Below, in pieces: positions 30,049 through 47,201 of a DNA stretch of 64,000 nucleotides. Every line of letters begins with the position of its first letter. The first letter of the stretch is position 1. The notes under the pieces are model-generated. The model was not told the origin of the DNA, ran no database searches, and saw only the letters and a list, made by a program, of their open reading frames with translations. Source of the stretch: Haliclona indistincta (Eukaryota; Porifera; Demospongiae; Haplosclerida; Chalinidae); contig OZ024787.1 in the NCBI GenBank assembly GCA_964017065.1, forward strand, positions 1,258,658 through 1,322,657, read 5' to 3'. The translations under genes and the position numbers were made by a program.

Positions 30049-33000
30049 TTAGATATGTAATGCACAGATAACTAGTATGATCACTAGTGCTACATGATGG
30101 TATTTGCAAATAAACAATATCATCTGCTGCCATATACTAGTATCATGAAGTGATGAATTATCATTCTGCAGTTGGGTGACCTTATTCGTAGAATTGGAGA
30201 TGGTGACTTTCTCGGTAGGATTCGACCCGGACTTTAGTTCAGCAGTAGAATTCGGGTCGGTATTTGGTTTAAAATCCTCGAGGTCAGAGTTGATATTTTT
30301 TTCTGAGGATAAATACAATTATGTCACCTATACATTGTTAAAGAATGTTAATGAGATTCATGATCATAAAAATAAAATTCTGGCAAGCACAGAGATTTTA
30401 AAATGTAAAGTAGCCTACATTCATAGAGGTTTGAATTGGTTTGTATGTATAGAGGTTTGCATGTACGGTGACCTATATGTAAGTACCTATTGTGGTCTGG
30501 ATTTCCTTGGCAACTAAGTGCTGACCAATATTCCTCAGAGCAGTAATAACTTTCATCCAAGATGCATCAAGAGAGCTAGTTAACCAAACATCAAACATTT
30601 CAACCATGAGTCTCTCGACTCCGTGAACATGGTAAGTCGTACGAATTTTATTCAGCTGACTCGAAGAGATGCCAAGCTGTATACCGAGCATGTACCAGTC
30701 ATTAACATTCTTACATGCTGTGACGAGATTCTTCACTGAGAGACTGAGAGTGCCTGCAGCAGTGCATGTAGAAGCAAGTCACCAATTTTTCTTTTGTTTA
30801 CTCACTCTTGCTGGGTAGATTACTTGGGAGGTCATCCATCTTCAATCCAGCCACCTCCTGTACACACCAGAGAAACATTACTACCATTGCACAGTCAAAA
30901 CTACTCACCAGAGGATTTCTGCCAGCAAACAGACTCAGCTTGTCCAGATGCTCTCTCAGTTCCTTGTAGTACACTTGTGGCTTCATCTTAGTTTGACGAC
31001 AGAGTTGCCTCACCTCCTGGAGGAGAGGACCAGGAGCTGGCTGGTCAGCCATGTTAGGATTGAGTAGCTGACAGATGGAGGAGGAACTAAGCTGGTGATA
31101 TGGCTCAAAGGGAAGTGATTGTACTGGAAGACAGCCTCTGCTATCGTTATAACTGGGAACCACCTTCTTGTGAAGGAGTAAAGATCGCGCAACATGATGG
31201 ATGTCAAATAGGTCAGAGTCGGGCAGGTAATCCAGAGGGTATCGCAGGATGAGATCAGGAGAGATGAAGAACTCATGTATATCAAGACGAGGGCAGTACT
31301 GCTGTTGAAGCTGATGAACTAGACCAATGAGAGAACTGCGAAGTTCAGCATGCTCAACTGGACTGGTGTCATCACACGACATGGCCACTAACACACATCT
31401 ATTGTTGTCAAGGAGCTCTATCACTGTTGTGATGTTATCGTAATTCCTCCAGAAAATGCCATTTCTCCACACACTGCACATACGATGAAAACCTTGACCG
31501 GCTAGTGGGAACTTGTAAGCCACTGAGAGGAGGAGAACATGAAGAAAGCGAGAGCTGAAGAACTCGTGTGGATCCATACACCTCAGACACCAGCCAAAGT
31601 TATGCTTTTTCTGCTGGACGAGGGTTTTTGGTCGCTTTGACTGAACAAGACCAGGAAAGAAAAGGAGATCAGCTGTGGAGTGAGAGGGTGTGGTCTGGAG
31701 GTTAGTATACTGCAGCACTGACGGGTCCACTGGTCGACAGAAATCCAATGAAGTGAGAAATCCAACAAGCATTTCTGAGTTGTAGTCGGGAAACACTTTG
31801 TGAAGGTTAGAGACGGGTACTATGCCAGTGTTGCTGGCAAGATCACGATGCTCCTTGAAGTGGTCAGGAGCAAACAGTGTTCCGTTGATTTCGTTTAGCA
31901 ATGCTTCTGTCTTCACTATGACCCAGCTGGAGTGGGGATGGTGTATAAAGAGGATGAGACCTCTATCGCTGAGCGTGGTAAGGATCTCTTTAAGAACAGA
32001 CTGGTTGCTAGGGAGAGAAGAATCATTTTCTTCAGCAATTGCGGAGACGAGATCGGTTAGTGTACAGCCTACCACGTTCAGCTTGGTACGAAGGAATGCG
32101 TAGACAACGTGAGAATAGTAGTGGATGACGGGCTGATTGGCAGTGATGGCTTTCTGGCTGTTGGTGAGTGTGGTAATTAAATGGCTTAAAGTATCAGCAT
32201 TTGGTTTTTTACAGTTCATTGCAATACACTCTAAGTACTCTTGGCGCTTTATTCTTCTGTTAGCTATTGCCTGTAGCTTTAAGCTCTTTTCTTCCATTGA
32301 TGACAAGGCCTTATCGGCATGGCTACCAATGATTACCACGTGTGATCGTCCCTCTGCTGAGCTGCAGGCATTATCGATAAAGCTTAGCCAGTAGTGGAGT
32401 GACTCACAGATCTTCTTCTTGCTCTCACTCAGGTCTACCACACAGAGAAACATGGCTGCTGACCTTCGCATAACTTGCTCGAGCACGGCAGAATGACTCG
32501 AGTAGTATTCTTGCTGACCAGCAAAGTCATACACGACGAAGTTGCCCAGCTGCTCACTCTGGATGTGGTGTGGAACGATCCCTGCTGTGTAGCGTTGAAC
32601 ATCAGCGACACACTCTACAGCTTTAGAACTAGCTAAGCGGACGATTAGTTCAGTTATGGTAGTCTTACCAGCTCCACTGTCTCCTGTGAGTATCAGTTTA
32701 GTGAACGTGTGCACTGGGAAGGCTGTCCTGCACTCTTCGAATCGTGGATGAAATAGTTTGATGATATCATACTTGCCACTAGCCCAGAATAAAGCAGTTT
32801 GACCATACTTGTTCTTAGCCAGTGGATTCACTTGTCCAGTTGACAACAGAAATTGTACTGTTTGAGCATGGTTATGTCGACAAGCTAAGTGAAGTGGTGT
32901 CCAGCCAAGGTTATCCTCACATGATGGATCACAGTGTTCCTCTCTGATGAGGTACTGGGCAATGTTGAGGTGACCATTCTCACAAGCAAAGTGAAGTGGT

Positions 33001-33356
33001 GTTTCGCCAATATTGTTCCTGTCCATAGGGTCACAAAGTATTTCTAAGATGAAATAATTTACCACCTCGAGGTGACCGTTGTAGGCGGCATAATGCAGCG
33101 GAATGTGTCCCTTCTTGTCCCTGCGGTTGGCGTCACACTTATACACAGATACTAACATGGTAACGGCATGTTTCCAGCCCCAATACGCAGCTAGGTGGAG
33201 CAAAGAGGCAAGTGCTAACTCAGGATAACGGATGCTAAACTTGAACCCTGTTGTGATGGTGGCGATAGTGGCTGGCTGTGGTATGCGGGGTAGTAGCTGC
33301 TTCGCCTCGAGCTCATTGTTTCCACTCTTGAATGCTCGGACGCAGTCTTCAGTCAT
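30049..33356 (-). CDS. Ankyrin-Roc-COR-Death protein ROCO3 with a predicted C-terminal membrane anchor
   Basis: Minus-strand exons: 33356-30909, 30857-30806, 30753-30487, 30302-30049; every junction keeps phase (0, 1, 1), about 1006 residues. Few ankyrin repeats (RNNIGETPLHFACENGHLN, DNLGWTPLHLACRHNHAQ) follow a leader like ROCO1/2. Roc has GDSGAGKTT, DFAGQQEYYSSHS and GSHAD; COR is nearly identical to ROCO2 (HKVFPDYNSEMLVGFLTSLD). The Death domain is in exon 3 (ACKNVNDWYMLGIQLGISSS, TSSLDASWMKVITAL). Exon 4 encodes a Ser/Thr/Asn-rich linker, then ILFICKYHHVALVIILVICA and a four-residue end, a tail-anchor arrangement. If exon 3 is read through, the protein ends at 30473 without the anchor. 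Intron 1 (51 bp) has no in-frame stop. It lies head-to-head with the Nudix-like gene. Confidence 0.8.
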
Positions 33357-33561
33357 TCTTTAGGCTTCGATGTAGAGAATCCCGGTACAGTTAGAGCCGG
33401 ACTTGGTCGGCGAAACTTCAGACTTGGATAAAAGCTGTTGGCGGCCTCCCCCATGAGCCACGCCCGCGCATTCTTCTCTGAATCTCAGCTCCGCCCACAA
33501 TGATCAACTCGGCGATCGGTTCATCCGGTGATCAGCGAGGTGATCAGACATAGAGCAGCTC
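33357..33561. promoter_or_regulatory. Shared bidirectional promoter region, ROCO3 / Nudix-like gene
   Basis: Only 205 bp separate the two divergent start codons. The spacer is GC-richer than its surroundings (GGCGGCCTCCCCCATGAGCC, CTCCGCCCACAATG) and has no TATA box that I can see. It contains repeated TGATCA/GGTGATCAG motifs. Confidence 0.5.
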
Positions 33562-37321
<3,760 letters not shown>

Positions 37322-38824
37322 CTATAATATGAACTATAGACCAACCAAATCATCAATTGTACATTCAGAAACACTGTTTGTATCATACATAATACAGTAG
37401 ACAAAAATTAGATGACAGATTTTTATGAACGAGTATTTTATATAAAAATAATACTGATAGTTGCACAAAATAAGAAGAGTGTAGTGCGTCAATTTTTGAT
37501 GAAGTTAATTGTCACCGGTTGTCAGTTAGTTGTCCGAAACAACATTTTAAAGGAGTCATTGTCAAGGTATTTGCATTAACATGTGCTGCTAGCTCCAAAC
37601 TCACAGGACATCAAGGGAAGTGCTCCTAGGCCTCACAGTCAAGAGAGCTGTGTGGATTGAAGCACAAAAAAACAACTCAAGTCGATACAACACAGAAATC
37701 GGTACCAATAATTATTGTCACCACAGATTTTCGCTGTGAAAGAGAAAGAGTAGCCAGAAAAGTATTGGGCTCAGATAGTGCTGTGATTGCTGCTGTGGAT
37801 GAAATTGACTTATTTTCAATTGGATTAGTAATCCTACCTTCTCCTCTCTTTAGTGTAATAAACTGTCACTATTGTTTGCAAATGCCTCCTCTTCAACTGC
37901 AGCACTGGTGTCAAACCTGAGAGAAGAGATTCTGACACAAGATTAAAAAGGATGGATTGCAATTGGATGTTGCAATGTACAGTAAAATAATGTTTAAATC
38001 GTTGTGACAGATTAATTTCTTACTCACAAAAAAATCTAAGAATATCTGGCAAATGCAGTATAATGATGTCACATAATAATCATTCTATTACAAGGTTAGT
38101 CTCTGAAATATTGCTATTCTCTCGTGTACTCCACCTCTATCTGCACACCATGCAGTAGCAATTTACTCACAGCATGCAGGTATTGGGTGATCTCCACCAC
38201 CACTGCTTCCAGTGTGTCTGACCAGAAGAAAGCATTTGTGCTCTACAATCCACTTTGAGAAGTTAAAAGTGATGAACTTTATAGGACAGAGAGAGTGATT
38301 TTGTAATTCTCTTTAGTTCATCATTGTCTACAAATCTCTCTATTCCATCACGTCTAATCATTGTTATCAACTCCAGCATTCTATGTTGTGCTCGTAAGCT
38401 AGTCACCATTAGCACACAAAATAATTATTGTATTATTATGATGCAGCTTTCAGTGATGTTGAGAATCATTGTTGCCTGCTTATCATTGTGTCTAGTGTTC
38501 AATAAAGTTATTTTCACAATATTTTCACTCACTGAAAAGGTGTTTATCATAAATTAATGCCTACTTCATGTGAATAGGTGTCAGATTATTATGTAAGGAA
38601 AATATTCCCGACATCTGAGTGTAAAGCGATTATGCACATGCACTACACTGTATAGCTGCTGTAAAACCACAATTAAGTTTTACTATACATGTACTTGTAA
38701 TTGATTTCATATAAAAGCCATCGACTGTCATAACTGATACTGCATGAGAAGTGACTATTGATTGTGAGTAAGTTGCATGCTTGCTGCAGTATACAGTGTT
38801 CTGAAGACACACAAGCTATATGAG
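37322..38824. other. Intergenic between the Nudix-like gene and the RTK cluster
   Basis: No gene is supported. The right part (about 38110-38824) is similar to 42540-43208 before RTK-B (CCAGAAGAAAGCATTTGTGC, CAATAAAGTTATTTTCACAA), showing that the duplication unit of the RTK cluster includes roughly 700 bp of 5' flank. Confidence 0.55.
38710..38716 (+). promoter_or_regulatory. TATA box of RTK-A
   Basis: TATAAAAGCCATCGACTGT lies about 110 bp before the start codon and is conserved at 43096 before RTK-B. Confidence 0.5.
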
Positions 38825-41800
38825 ATGAGCCGGAGGGTGCTAGCGTTTTATATTCTGTTCCATCTGTCAGTATTACCTGGATGGATTAATGGAGAAGGTG
38901 AGAGCAGCAGTAAGTGCTGAATATAATACAGACGAGCTTATAATTATATTTCCTATAGTGACAATCCCTGATGTGAGGATTGGTCACATACAAGAATCAG
39001 GTACTGGTGTTTTAGTGAGGTGTGTCTCCAGTGATGAGAATGCTCAGCTGCAGTGGTACAGTGTTGATATTACCGATGGCACTGCTCCAGTTCCTGTTCC
39101 CATTGATGAGAGACTAGCTAAAGGCTCTTTTCATCTCAATTTGCACAGCCTATCAGCTACTAACTTTATTGATTATTACTGTACAGCAACTAATTCATTT
39201 GGAGCAGCAAGAACAGAGCCCTTCAGAGCTTACCCCCCTCCACGTATGTTAATAATATTGGCGATGATTTTTTTGACCATTCTCCTAATAGCTCGTAATA
39301 GATCGCATGTTGTCACGGCTCCTGTACTGATTGGACAGAGAGTGGTTCTGTCTTGCAATCCAACACGTTTCTTTCCAAAAGCAACTGTCAAGTGGTATAT
39401 AAAAATTTATGAAACAAATTTTGAAATGTTGATCAAGCCAGAAGGCAACAAGTATGAGACTATTGATGATGGACACCATCTTATCATCAATAATATCACG
39501 GAGAAAGATGTAGAGAATTCAAAAATATATGCTTGTGCTGCATTTTACACCAGACTCAATGCTCCATATGTAGGAATCTATAGATATCCACGGTACAAGC
39601 TAGAGATAGTAGGTACAGTTAATTACTACATGATCTGAAACTGACTCCCTAGCTACTTAGAGCCTTGTTAACTGGTCTTTCCTACATTTTTCATACAGAT
39701 TCATTACCTGGAGAGTTCTACCCTTATTTGACTCCAATGAACAAGGTTATCTTGTCAAATGAAACATCACTATCTTATAGCTTCTACTACATTGCTGTCA
39801 GTAATAATGACACTTTGAGTGTTGTTAGCTATCCCAGTAGCCATAGCAACACAGCAATATCAGTGACCTATAATGGACTCCCTAATGAACTGATCAATGA
39901 TCTCTCGGTAACACTTGCACTACAAGATGAATCTGGTGTTATAAATGGAAGTAAAGTCACAGCTAACATCACTATTATTGGTATGTACATGTCAGTATGA
40001 GGTTTTACTGATGCATGGTTCCCCAACATAGATCCACTTGTGATTCTACCAACCACACCCAGTGGAGTCATTCATGTGCCTGTTGGAGAGAGTATCACCT
40101 TCAACTGTACAGCAGCTGGTACTGATGTGCGTGTGACCTTATATCAAAACACCAATGAAATCCCCAACGACAATGAGAGCTTGTTTACCATCTACAGTGC
40201 CACACCTGCAGACAGCTCAGTGTATCAGTGTATTTGGTACTCAGAGCCACAGAATGTGTACGAGAGTGCCACTTGGGCTCTTGTAGTGAATGGTCAGTAT
40301 TGCAATAAACTGGCACGCACACACCATTGAATCACAATCAAATTGGTAAATTGTCACGTAGGTATTGAACAGCTGCCAAATACACTTAAAGCATTTTAAC
40401 GCTTTGTGATTTTTTCAGATTATGCTTTAGTGATCTCATTGGTGGTTATTGGAGTACTGGTGATGCTAGCAGTGGTGTGTGGTGGAGTGGTCATTATTAT
40501 AGTGATCCGAAGGAATAGAGCAAGCAATGCATTACCACAACTTAGTAATGGTAGATTGAGCAGTATTAGAAGGTGAGCTATGATAACATTGTAATAACTA
40601 TATGGTTGATGCTGTTTAGGGTGAATACGGTTGTCAATGATTATGTCCGGAACAGAATGCTTTCAAGAGGTAAAAATAAAAAATAGACTCAGACCATTCT
40701 ATTACTGTGCATGCTCCACTTGCCGTATACAGGTACTAGAAAAAGATCTAATATCAGACCTGAGTATCTTCCTCACTTGTCATCTGTTATTATATTGAAT
40801 CGTAATCTTCGCTTGTTGGACAACATTGGAAGAGGTGAGAAAATTAGCGCCATGCATCACAAGTATCATAGTCTCTTTCCTCTGTGTTTGCAATTCATTT
40901 CTCGACAATTTTTTTTAATTGGACCACTAAACTAACGCGATATAATAGGAGAGTTTGGAGTAGTGTACAAGGCTCATTTGTTCTCTAATAAGACCAGCAG
41001 TGAATGGACACTTGTTGCTGTGAAGACACTGAATGGTCAGTGACTGAAAACCAGTGCAAATAATATTATTATTTTTTCAGGCACATTCAGTGATAAAGAG
41101 GTTAATGAATTGATAGAGGAGTGTTTACAGATGAAGTCCTTTGAGCATCCTAATGTGATGAACCTGATGGGGGTGTGTCTAGATGCTGGACCCGCTCCTT
41201 ATCTCATACTACCATATATGGAAAATGGCAACCTCCTTTCATACTTGAAGAATAATCGTGAATCTCTTGTTCTGACTGAAAACTGCACTTTGAATGCAGA
41301 AGTGGTAATAGAAGTCAAGAACAGCATTATTATACAGTTCTCTAATGGCATCCAGGTATCTAGTGTAAGGATCAAGCTGCTATCAATGTGTCTACAAGTA
41401 GCAAAGGGTATGGAGTATCTTGCTATTCAGAAGCTTGTTCATCGTGACCTAGCTGCTAGGAACTGCATGTAAGAGAATGCAAGAGTTCAGTTTATTTGAT
41501 TTTATGTTTCACAGGATCGACGAGACTGGTATCATTAAAGTGGCTGATTTTGGACTAGCCATGAGTGTTTATGACCAGCTGTACTTCAGACAAGATGCAA
41601 GTGACTCAATCAAGCTGCCAATTAAATGGTTGGCAATTGAGAGCATTGAAGATGGACTGTTTTCAGAGAAGACAGATGTGGTACAGTGCTGTGTAAAAAT
41701 AAATTCACTACTTGTTACATTTTAAAAGTTGATGTAAATTTTGTTCTATAGTGGGCATATGGAGTGACTTGTTGGGAGATATTCAGTGGTGGTAAGGTGC

Positions 41801-42133
41801 CTTATGGTGGACTGTCTCCTCTGAGCATACCCAAACTGCTGAAGAATGGAGAGAGGATGGAACAACCGGACAATACTGCTTGCTCTGAATATGTGTAAGA
41901 GCAGCTATAGATCAACACCTTATACTGTATTCACCCAAACCTTTGAAACCACACTGTATTTTGTTCCTTGTAGTTACCAAACCCTGATGGGCCAGTGTTG
42001 GCAAGGCAACCCAGACAAGCGGCCAACGTTCTCTCAGCTGCACAATGAGATCAGCTTCACTCTCACTAACATGGCTGGCTATATGGAGTTCTCCACCATC
42101 TCCCTCTCCATGAAAGGAGACACAACTGTGTGA
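38825..42133 (+). CDS. Receptor tyrosine kinase RTK-A (Ig-type ectodomain)
   Basis: Fourteen exons: 38825-38897, 38959-39243, 39292-39612, 39699-39980, 40032-40292, 40419-40572, 40620-40669, 40733-40834, 40949-41035, 41081-41304, 41356-41468, 41515-41680, 41752-41894, 41974-42133; about 806 residues with consistent phases. Signal peptide MSRRVLAFYILFHLSVLPGW. Ig1 ([15 protein letters not shown] ... DYYCTATNSFG), Ig2 (VVLSCNPTRFF ... IYACAAFY), an unclassified cysteine-free third module ([20 protein letters not shown]), Ig-like module 4 ([11 protein letters not shown] ... VYQCIWY), one membrane helix (VIGVLVMLAVVCGGVVIIIV), and a kinase with [28 protein letters not shown] and [11 protein letters not shown]. 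All catalytic residues are present. The tail after the kinase is short. Ligand unknown. Confidence 0.88.
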
Positions 42134-43208
42134 CAAAATCTCACAAACCCACCATCGATTCCCATTAATACTTGGAAAACTTTAATTTTTCTCAAAAGAA
42201 TTGTAGTAGTGTTGCTGTTTGCTTCTAGATATACTCAGTAGTTTATCAGCTCAATATTTTGCATCAGTTCAGTTTAACAAAACTTTTTTACGTCGCTATG
42301 CGGGTACAACCGCAACTTCACTGAAATTTGCCAAAATCTGTTTCTTCTATTGCAGTAATACGTGATCCAGGCTCTTGGTGCCAAAATTAAATTCTCCAAA
42401 ATGCAAAATCTGGGTCATTCGCCAAAATTTTGACCCTCCAAAATTACCCGCTATACAGTAGGACTGTGTGATCCTCTGAAGAGGGTTCCACTGTATACCA
42501 TTTACACACCTGGTAGGCATGGAATAACCACTACCTACAGCAATGAGGTATTGGGTGACCATGCAATCTCCTCAACCATGCACTGCTTCAAACGCGTCTG
42601 TCCAGAAGAAACCATTTATGCTCTAAAATCCCTGTACAATTGTTTAAGAAGTTAAATGTGATGTAGTGATAAAACTATAATTTTAGATGGAGAGAGTGAC
42701 TTTGTAATTCTCTTTAGTGCATCATGTCTACAAATCTCTCTATTGCATCACCAATAATTGTTATCAACTCTAGCATTCTATGTTGTGCTCATGATACGTA
42801 CTATATAGTCTAGCTAATGCTTAGCGCACAAAACATATTAATATAGATCCAGCTTTCGTGTATAAGGGTAATGTTGAGAATCATTGCACTTGTATACTAG
42901 CTTGTTTATCACATGCACATCAGAACTGTTGTGTTCAATAAAGTTATTTTCACAACTTTGAAAATATGTTTATCATTCGTGTAAACCAATGTCAGCTTGT
43001 TGTTTAAGAACAACACACTGAAACATGTATACTCTGAGTGTAAAGAGATGCATTGCAGCTGCTGTGACACCATAATTTAACTAGCGTAACTCGGCTATAA
43101 AAGCCATCGACTGTGATAACTGATTCTGCATGAGAAGTGACTATTGATTGTGAGTAAGTTGCGTGCTTGCTGCAGTATACAGTGTTCTGAAGCCACACAA
43201 GCTAGAAG
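42134..43208. other. Intergenic RTK-A / RTK-B
   Basis: No gene seen. The left part is RTK 3' flank shared by the paralogues (AGTAGTGTTGCTGTTTGCTT, AGTTTATCAGCTCAATATTT). The right part is 5' flank with TATAAAA at 43096-43102. Confidence 0.6.
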
Positions 43209-46200
43209 ATGAGCTGGAGTGTGCTATTTCTTCATATCCTGTTTGTCCTGTCAGGATTGCTTGGATGGATTAATGGAGAAGATGAGAGCAGTAGTAAGTG
43301 CTGAATATAATACAGACAAGCTTATATTTCCAATTGTTTCTGTAGTGACAATCCCTGATGTGAGGATTGGTCACATGCAGGAATCAGGTACTGGTGTTCT
43401 AGTGAGGTGTGTCTCTAGTGATGAGAATGCTCAGCTGCAGTGGTACAGTGTTGATATTACCAATGGCACTGCTCCAGTTCCTGTTCCAATTGATGAGAAA
43501 CAAGCTAATTGCTCTTTTCATCTCAATTTGCACAGCCTGTCAGCAACTAACTTTATTGACTATTATTGTACAGCAAACAATTCATTTGGTACAGCAAGAA
43601 CAGTTCCCTTCAGAGCTTACCGCCCTCCACGTATGTTGATAATAAATTGGTGATTAAGTTTTGACCATTCTCCTAACAGCTCCTAATATATCGCATGTTG
43701 TCACAGTTCCAGTATTGATTGGACAGAGAGTGGTTCTGTCTTGTAATTCAACACGTTTCTTTCCAAAAGCAACTGTCAAGTGGTATATAAAATTTGAAAC
43801 ATATTTTGAAATGTTGATCAAGCCAGAAGAAAGCAACAGGTTTGATACTATTGATGATGGACACCATCTTATCATCAATAATATCACGGAGAGCGATGTA
43901 ATGGATTCAAAAATATATGCTTGTGCTGCATTTTACACCAGACTCAATGCTCCACATGTAGGATTCTATAGATTTCCACGATACAAGCTAGAGATAGTAG
44001 GTACAGTTAGCTGAAACTGACACCCTAGACTTAGAGCCTTGTTAACTGGTCTTTCCTAAATTTGCATACAGATTCACTACCTGGAGAGTTCTATACCTAT
44101 CTGACTCCAATGAACAAGGTTATCTTGTCCAACGAAACATCACTATCTTATAGCTTCTACTACATTGCTGTCAGTAATAATGACACTTTGAGTGTTGTTA
44201 GCTATCCCAGTAGCCATAGCAACACAGCAATATCAGTGACCTATAATGGACTGCCTAGTGAAGTGATTAATGATCTCTCGGTCGCACTTGCACTACAAGA
44301 TAAATCTGGTGTCATTAATGGAAGTACAGTCACAGCTAACATCACTATTATTGGTATGTACATGTCAGTATGAGGTTTTACTGGTGCATGATTCCCCACA
44401 ATAGATCCACTTGTGATTCTACCAACCACACCAAGTGGAGTCATACATGTGTCTGTTGGCGAGAATATCACATTCAACTGCACAGCTGCTGGTACTGATG
44501 TGAGAGTGACCTTCTATCTGAATGGCCAGGAGATCAACAAATACAACGAGAACTTATTAATAATTCGTATTGCCACACCTGCAGACAGTTCAGTGTATCA
44601 GTGTATATGGTACTCAGAGGCACAGAATGTGTATGAGAGTGCTACATGGGCTCTTGTAGTGATGGAAAAAACTAATGATGACAACAGCAGTGGCAATAGT
44701 GAGACTAACATTCACATTAATTATTTCCATAATGTTTTTGAGAGTACTTGGTTTTTTCAGATTCTGCCTTAGTGATTTCATTAGTAGTTATTGGAATACT
44801 AGTAATATTGGCTGCAGTCTGTGTAGCCATCATTATGGTAATCCGAAGGGCTAGAGCAAAACAACGAATGTCACAACTTGACCGGAACCAATTGAGTATT
44901 AGAAAGTGAGTGATGAATAAACCCAACCTAATGTCATTTTGTATACTGCAGGGTCAGCAATGATTACGTCAAAAACAGAGTATTTTCAGAAGGTGAAATA
45001 CAGCGTGTCATCAGCTATACACATAATATATTGCATTCTTCATTATCACAGCCAACAAGAAAGAAGTTAATATCCGACCTAACTTATCTTCTGTAATTGT
45101 ATTAAATCATGATCTTCGTTTGTTGGATAGCATTGGTAGAGGTGAGACATCGACCCTTTTAGTCTTGTATGAAAACACAACTTCCATTAGGAGAGTTTGG
45201 AGTAGTGTACAAGGCTCAATTGTTCTCTAATAAGACCAGCAGTGAATGGACACTTGTTGCTGTGAAGACACTGAATGGTCAGTTACTGAAATAAAATAAC
45301 TTTTCTAAGTTTCTGTCATTATTATTAGGCACCTTCAGTGATGAAGAGGTTAATGAATTTATAGAGGAGTGTTTACAGATGAAGTCCTTTGAGCATCCCA
45401 ATGTGATGAACCTGATGGGAGTGTGTCTAGATGCTGGCCCTGCTCCTTATCTTATACTACCATATATGGAAAATGGCAACCTCCTTTCATATTTGAAGAA
45501 TAATCGTGAATCACTTGTTCTGACTGAAAATAGTGCCTTAAATGCAGAAGTGGTAATAAACATCATAGCTTTATTATACTGTGTTCTCTAATGGCATGCA
45601 GGTATCCAGTGCAAGGATCAAGCTGCTATCAATGTGCCTACAAGTAGCAAAGGGTATGGAGTATCTTGCTATTCAGAAGCTTGTTCATCGTGACCTAGCA
45701 GCTAGGAACTGCATGTAAGAAAATGCAAGAGTTGAGTCAGCACTGTGCTAAACTGCTAATGATTTCACAGGATTGATGAGACTGGTATCATTAAAGTGGC
45801 TGATTTTGGACTAGCCATGAGTGTCTATGACCAGTTGTACTTCAGACAAGATGCAAGTGACTCAATCAAGCTGCCAATCAAATGGTTGGCAATCGAGAGC
45901 ATCGAGGATGGACTGTTTTCAGAGAAGACAGATGTGGTATTCCTTCTTGTTCATGAGATTCGGCCATAATTCTTATTTTTGTTCTATAGTGGGCATATGG
46001 AGTGACTTGTTGGGAGATATTCAGTGGTGGTAAGGTGCCTTATGGTGGACTGTCTCCTCTGAGCATACCCAAGCTGCTGAAGAATGGAGAGAGAATGGAA
46101 CAACCTGACAATACTGCTTGCTCTGAATACATGTAAGAGCAGCTATAGATCAACACCTTATACTGCATTCACCCAAACCTTTGAAAACACACTGTATTTT

Positions 46201-46371
46201 GTTCCTTGTAGTTACCAAACCCTCTTGGAGCAGTGTTGGCAAGGCAACCCAGACAAGCGGCCAACGTTCTCTCAGCTGCACAATGAGATCAGCTTCACTC
46301 TCACTAACATGGCTGGCTATATGGAGTTCTCCACCATCTCCCTCTCCATGAAAGGAGACACACCAGTGTGA
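43209..46371 (+). CDS. Receptor tyrosine kinase RTK-B
   Basis: Same exon plan as RTK-A. Signal peptide [20 protein letters not shown]. Ig1 and Ig2 are very close to RTK-A ([34 protein letters not shown]). The fourth module differs more ([20 protein letters not shown]). The linker before the membrane helix is longer ([15 protein letters not shown]). The helix is [20 protein letters not shown]. The juxtamembrane exon lacks the PEYLPH codons present in RTK-A. The kinase keeps [27 protein letters not shown] and the C-lobe. The first intron donor has changed: GGTGAG of RTK-A reads GATGAG here, and a GTAAGT 13 bases further on keeps phase 1 (exon 43209-43293). No frameshift is seen. Confidence 0.85.
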
Positions 46372-47201
46372 CAAAATCTCACAAACCCTTCGATTCCCAT
46401 TAAGACTCGGAAACTTTAATTTCTCTCAAAAGAACTATAGTAGTGTTGCTGTTTGCTTCTAGATATACTCACTGACAGTAGTTTATCAGCTCAATATTTG
46501 CATCAGTTCAGTTTAACAGAACTTTTTGTCATCAGAAGATTTCTCCTCTCCATTTTTAGTTAAATTTTACATCAGAACTAGGTAGATAGTGAAGATTCAG
46601 TCAATAGCACATAGCTGCTGTCATCTTAAATTGTGGTCTTTCCAACACGTAATTGCCTAGCAGCAATGATAATCACTCTTGGTATTGGGAGATGATTCTA
46701 TAGCAACTCCGTCCAGAAAAAAGCATCAACGTGCTGAGCACTACATAATAAAACTAATTAGTAGTGACTATTGACAATTCAGATCACGTGAGTGTATCTA
46801 CACATCTCTATTGTATTATCCATTGTTGTTATTAACTCCTGAGCTATATAGACTTGTTGTGTTTATGAGTTTAACTATGTGTCTTACAGATGTCCTAATT
46901 TCATGCTTATCACACATCTACAATTAATTATTTTCACAAATTCAAAAGGTGTTTATCATAAGTGTCTCTATTTGAGTCAATGTCATGCAGCTTACATTGC
47001 ATTGTTCTTGAAGTAAGAACAGCACAAATTATTGTCCACAATTTATAGATGTATCTATAGTAACACCATTAACTACAATATAAGCCACAGCCATGACGAC
47101 TATATTAGCTCATAACACATGAGAAGTGAGAGAGAATTTTCATCTTGATATTTATTACTAACACGTTTTGATTGCTGTAGTGAAGTTTTCAATGTTAGAA
47201 G
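46372..47201. other. Intergenic RTK-B / RTK-C
   Basis: No gene. About 800 bp that is nearly identical to 50367-51186, showing that the C and D units share a recent duplication. CAATATAAGCC about 125 bp before RTK-C replaces the TATA box of A and B. Confidence 0.65.
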
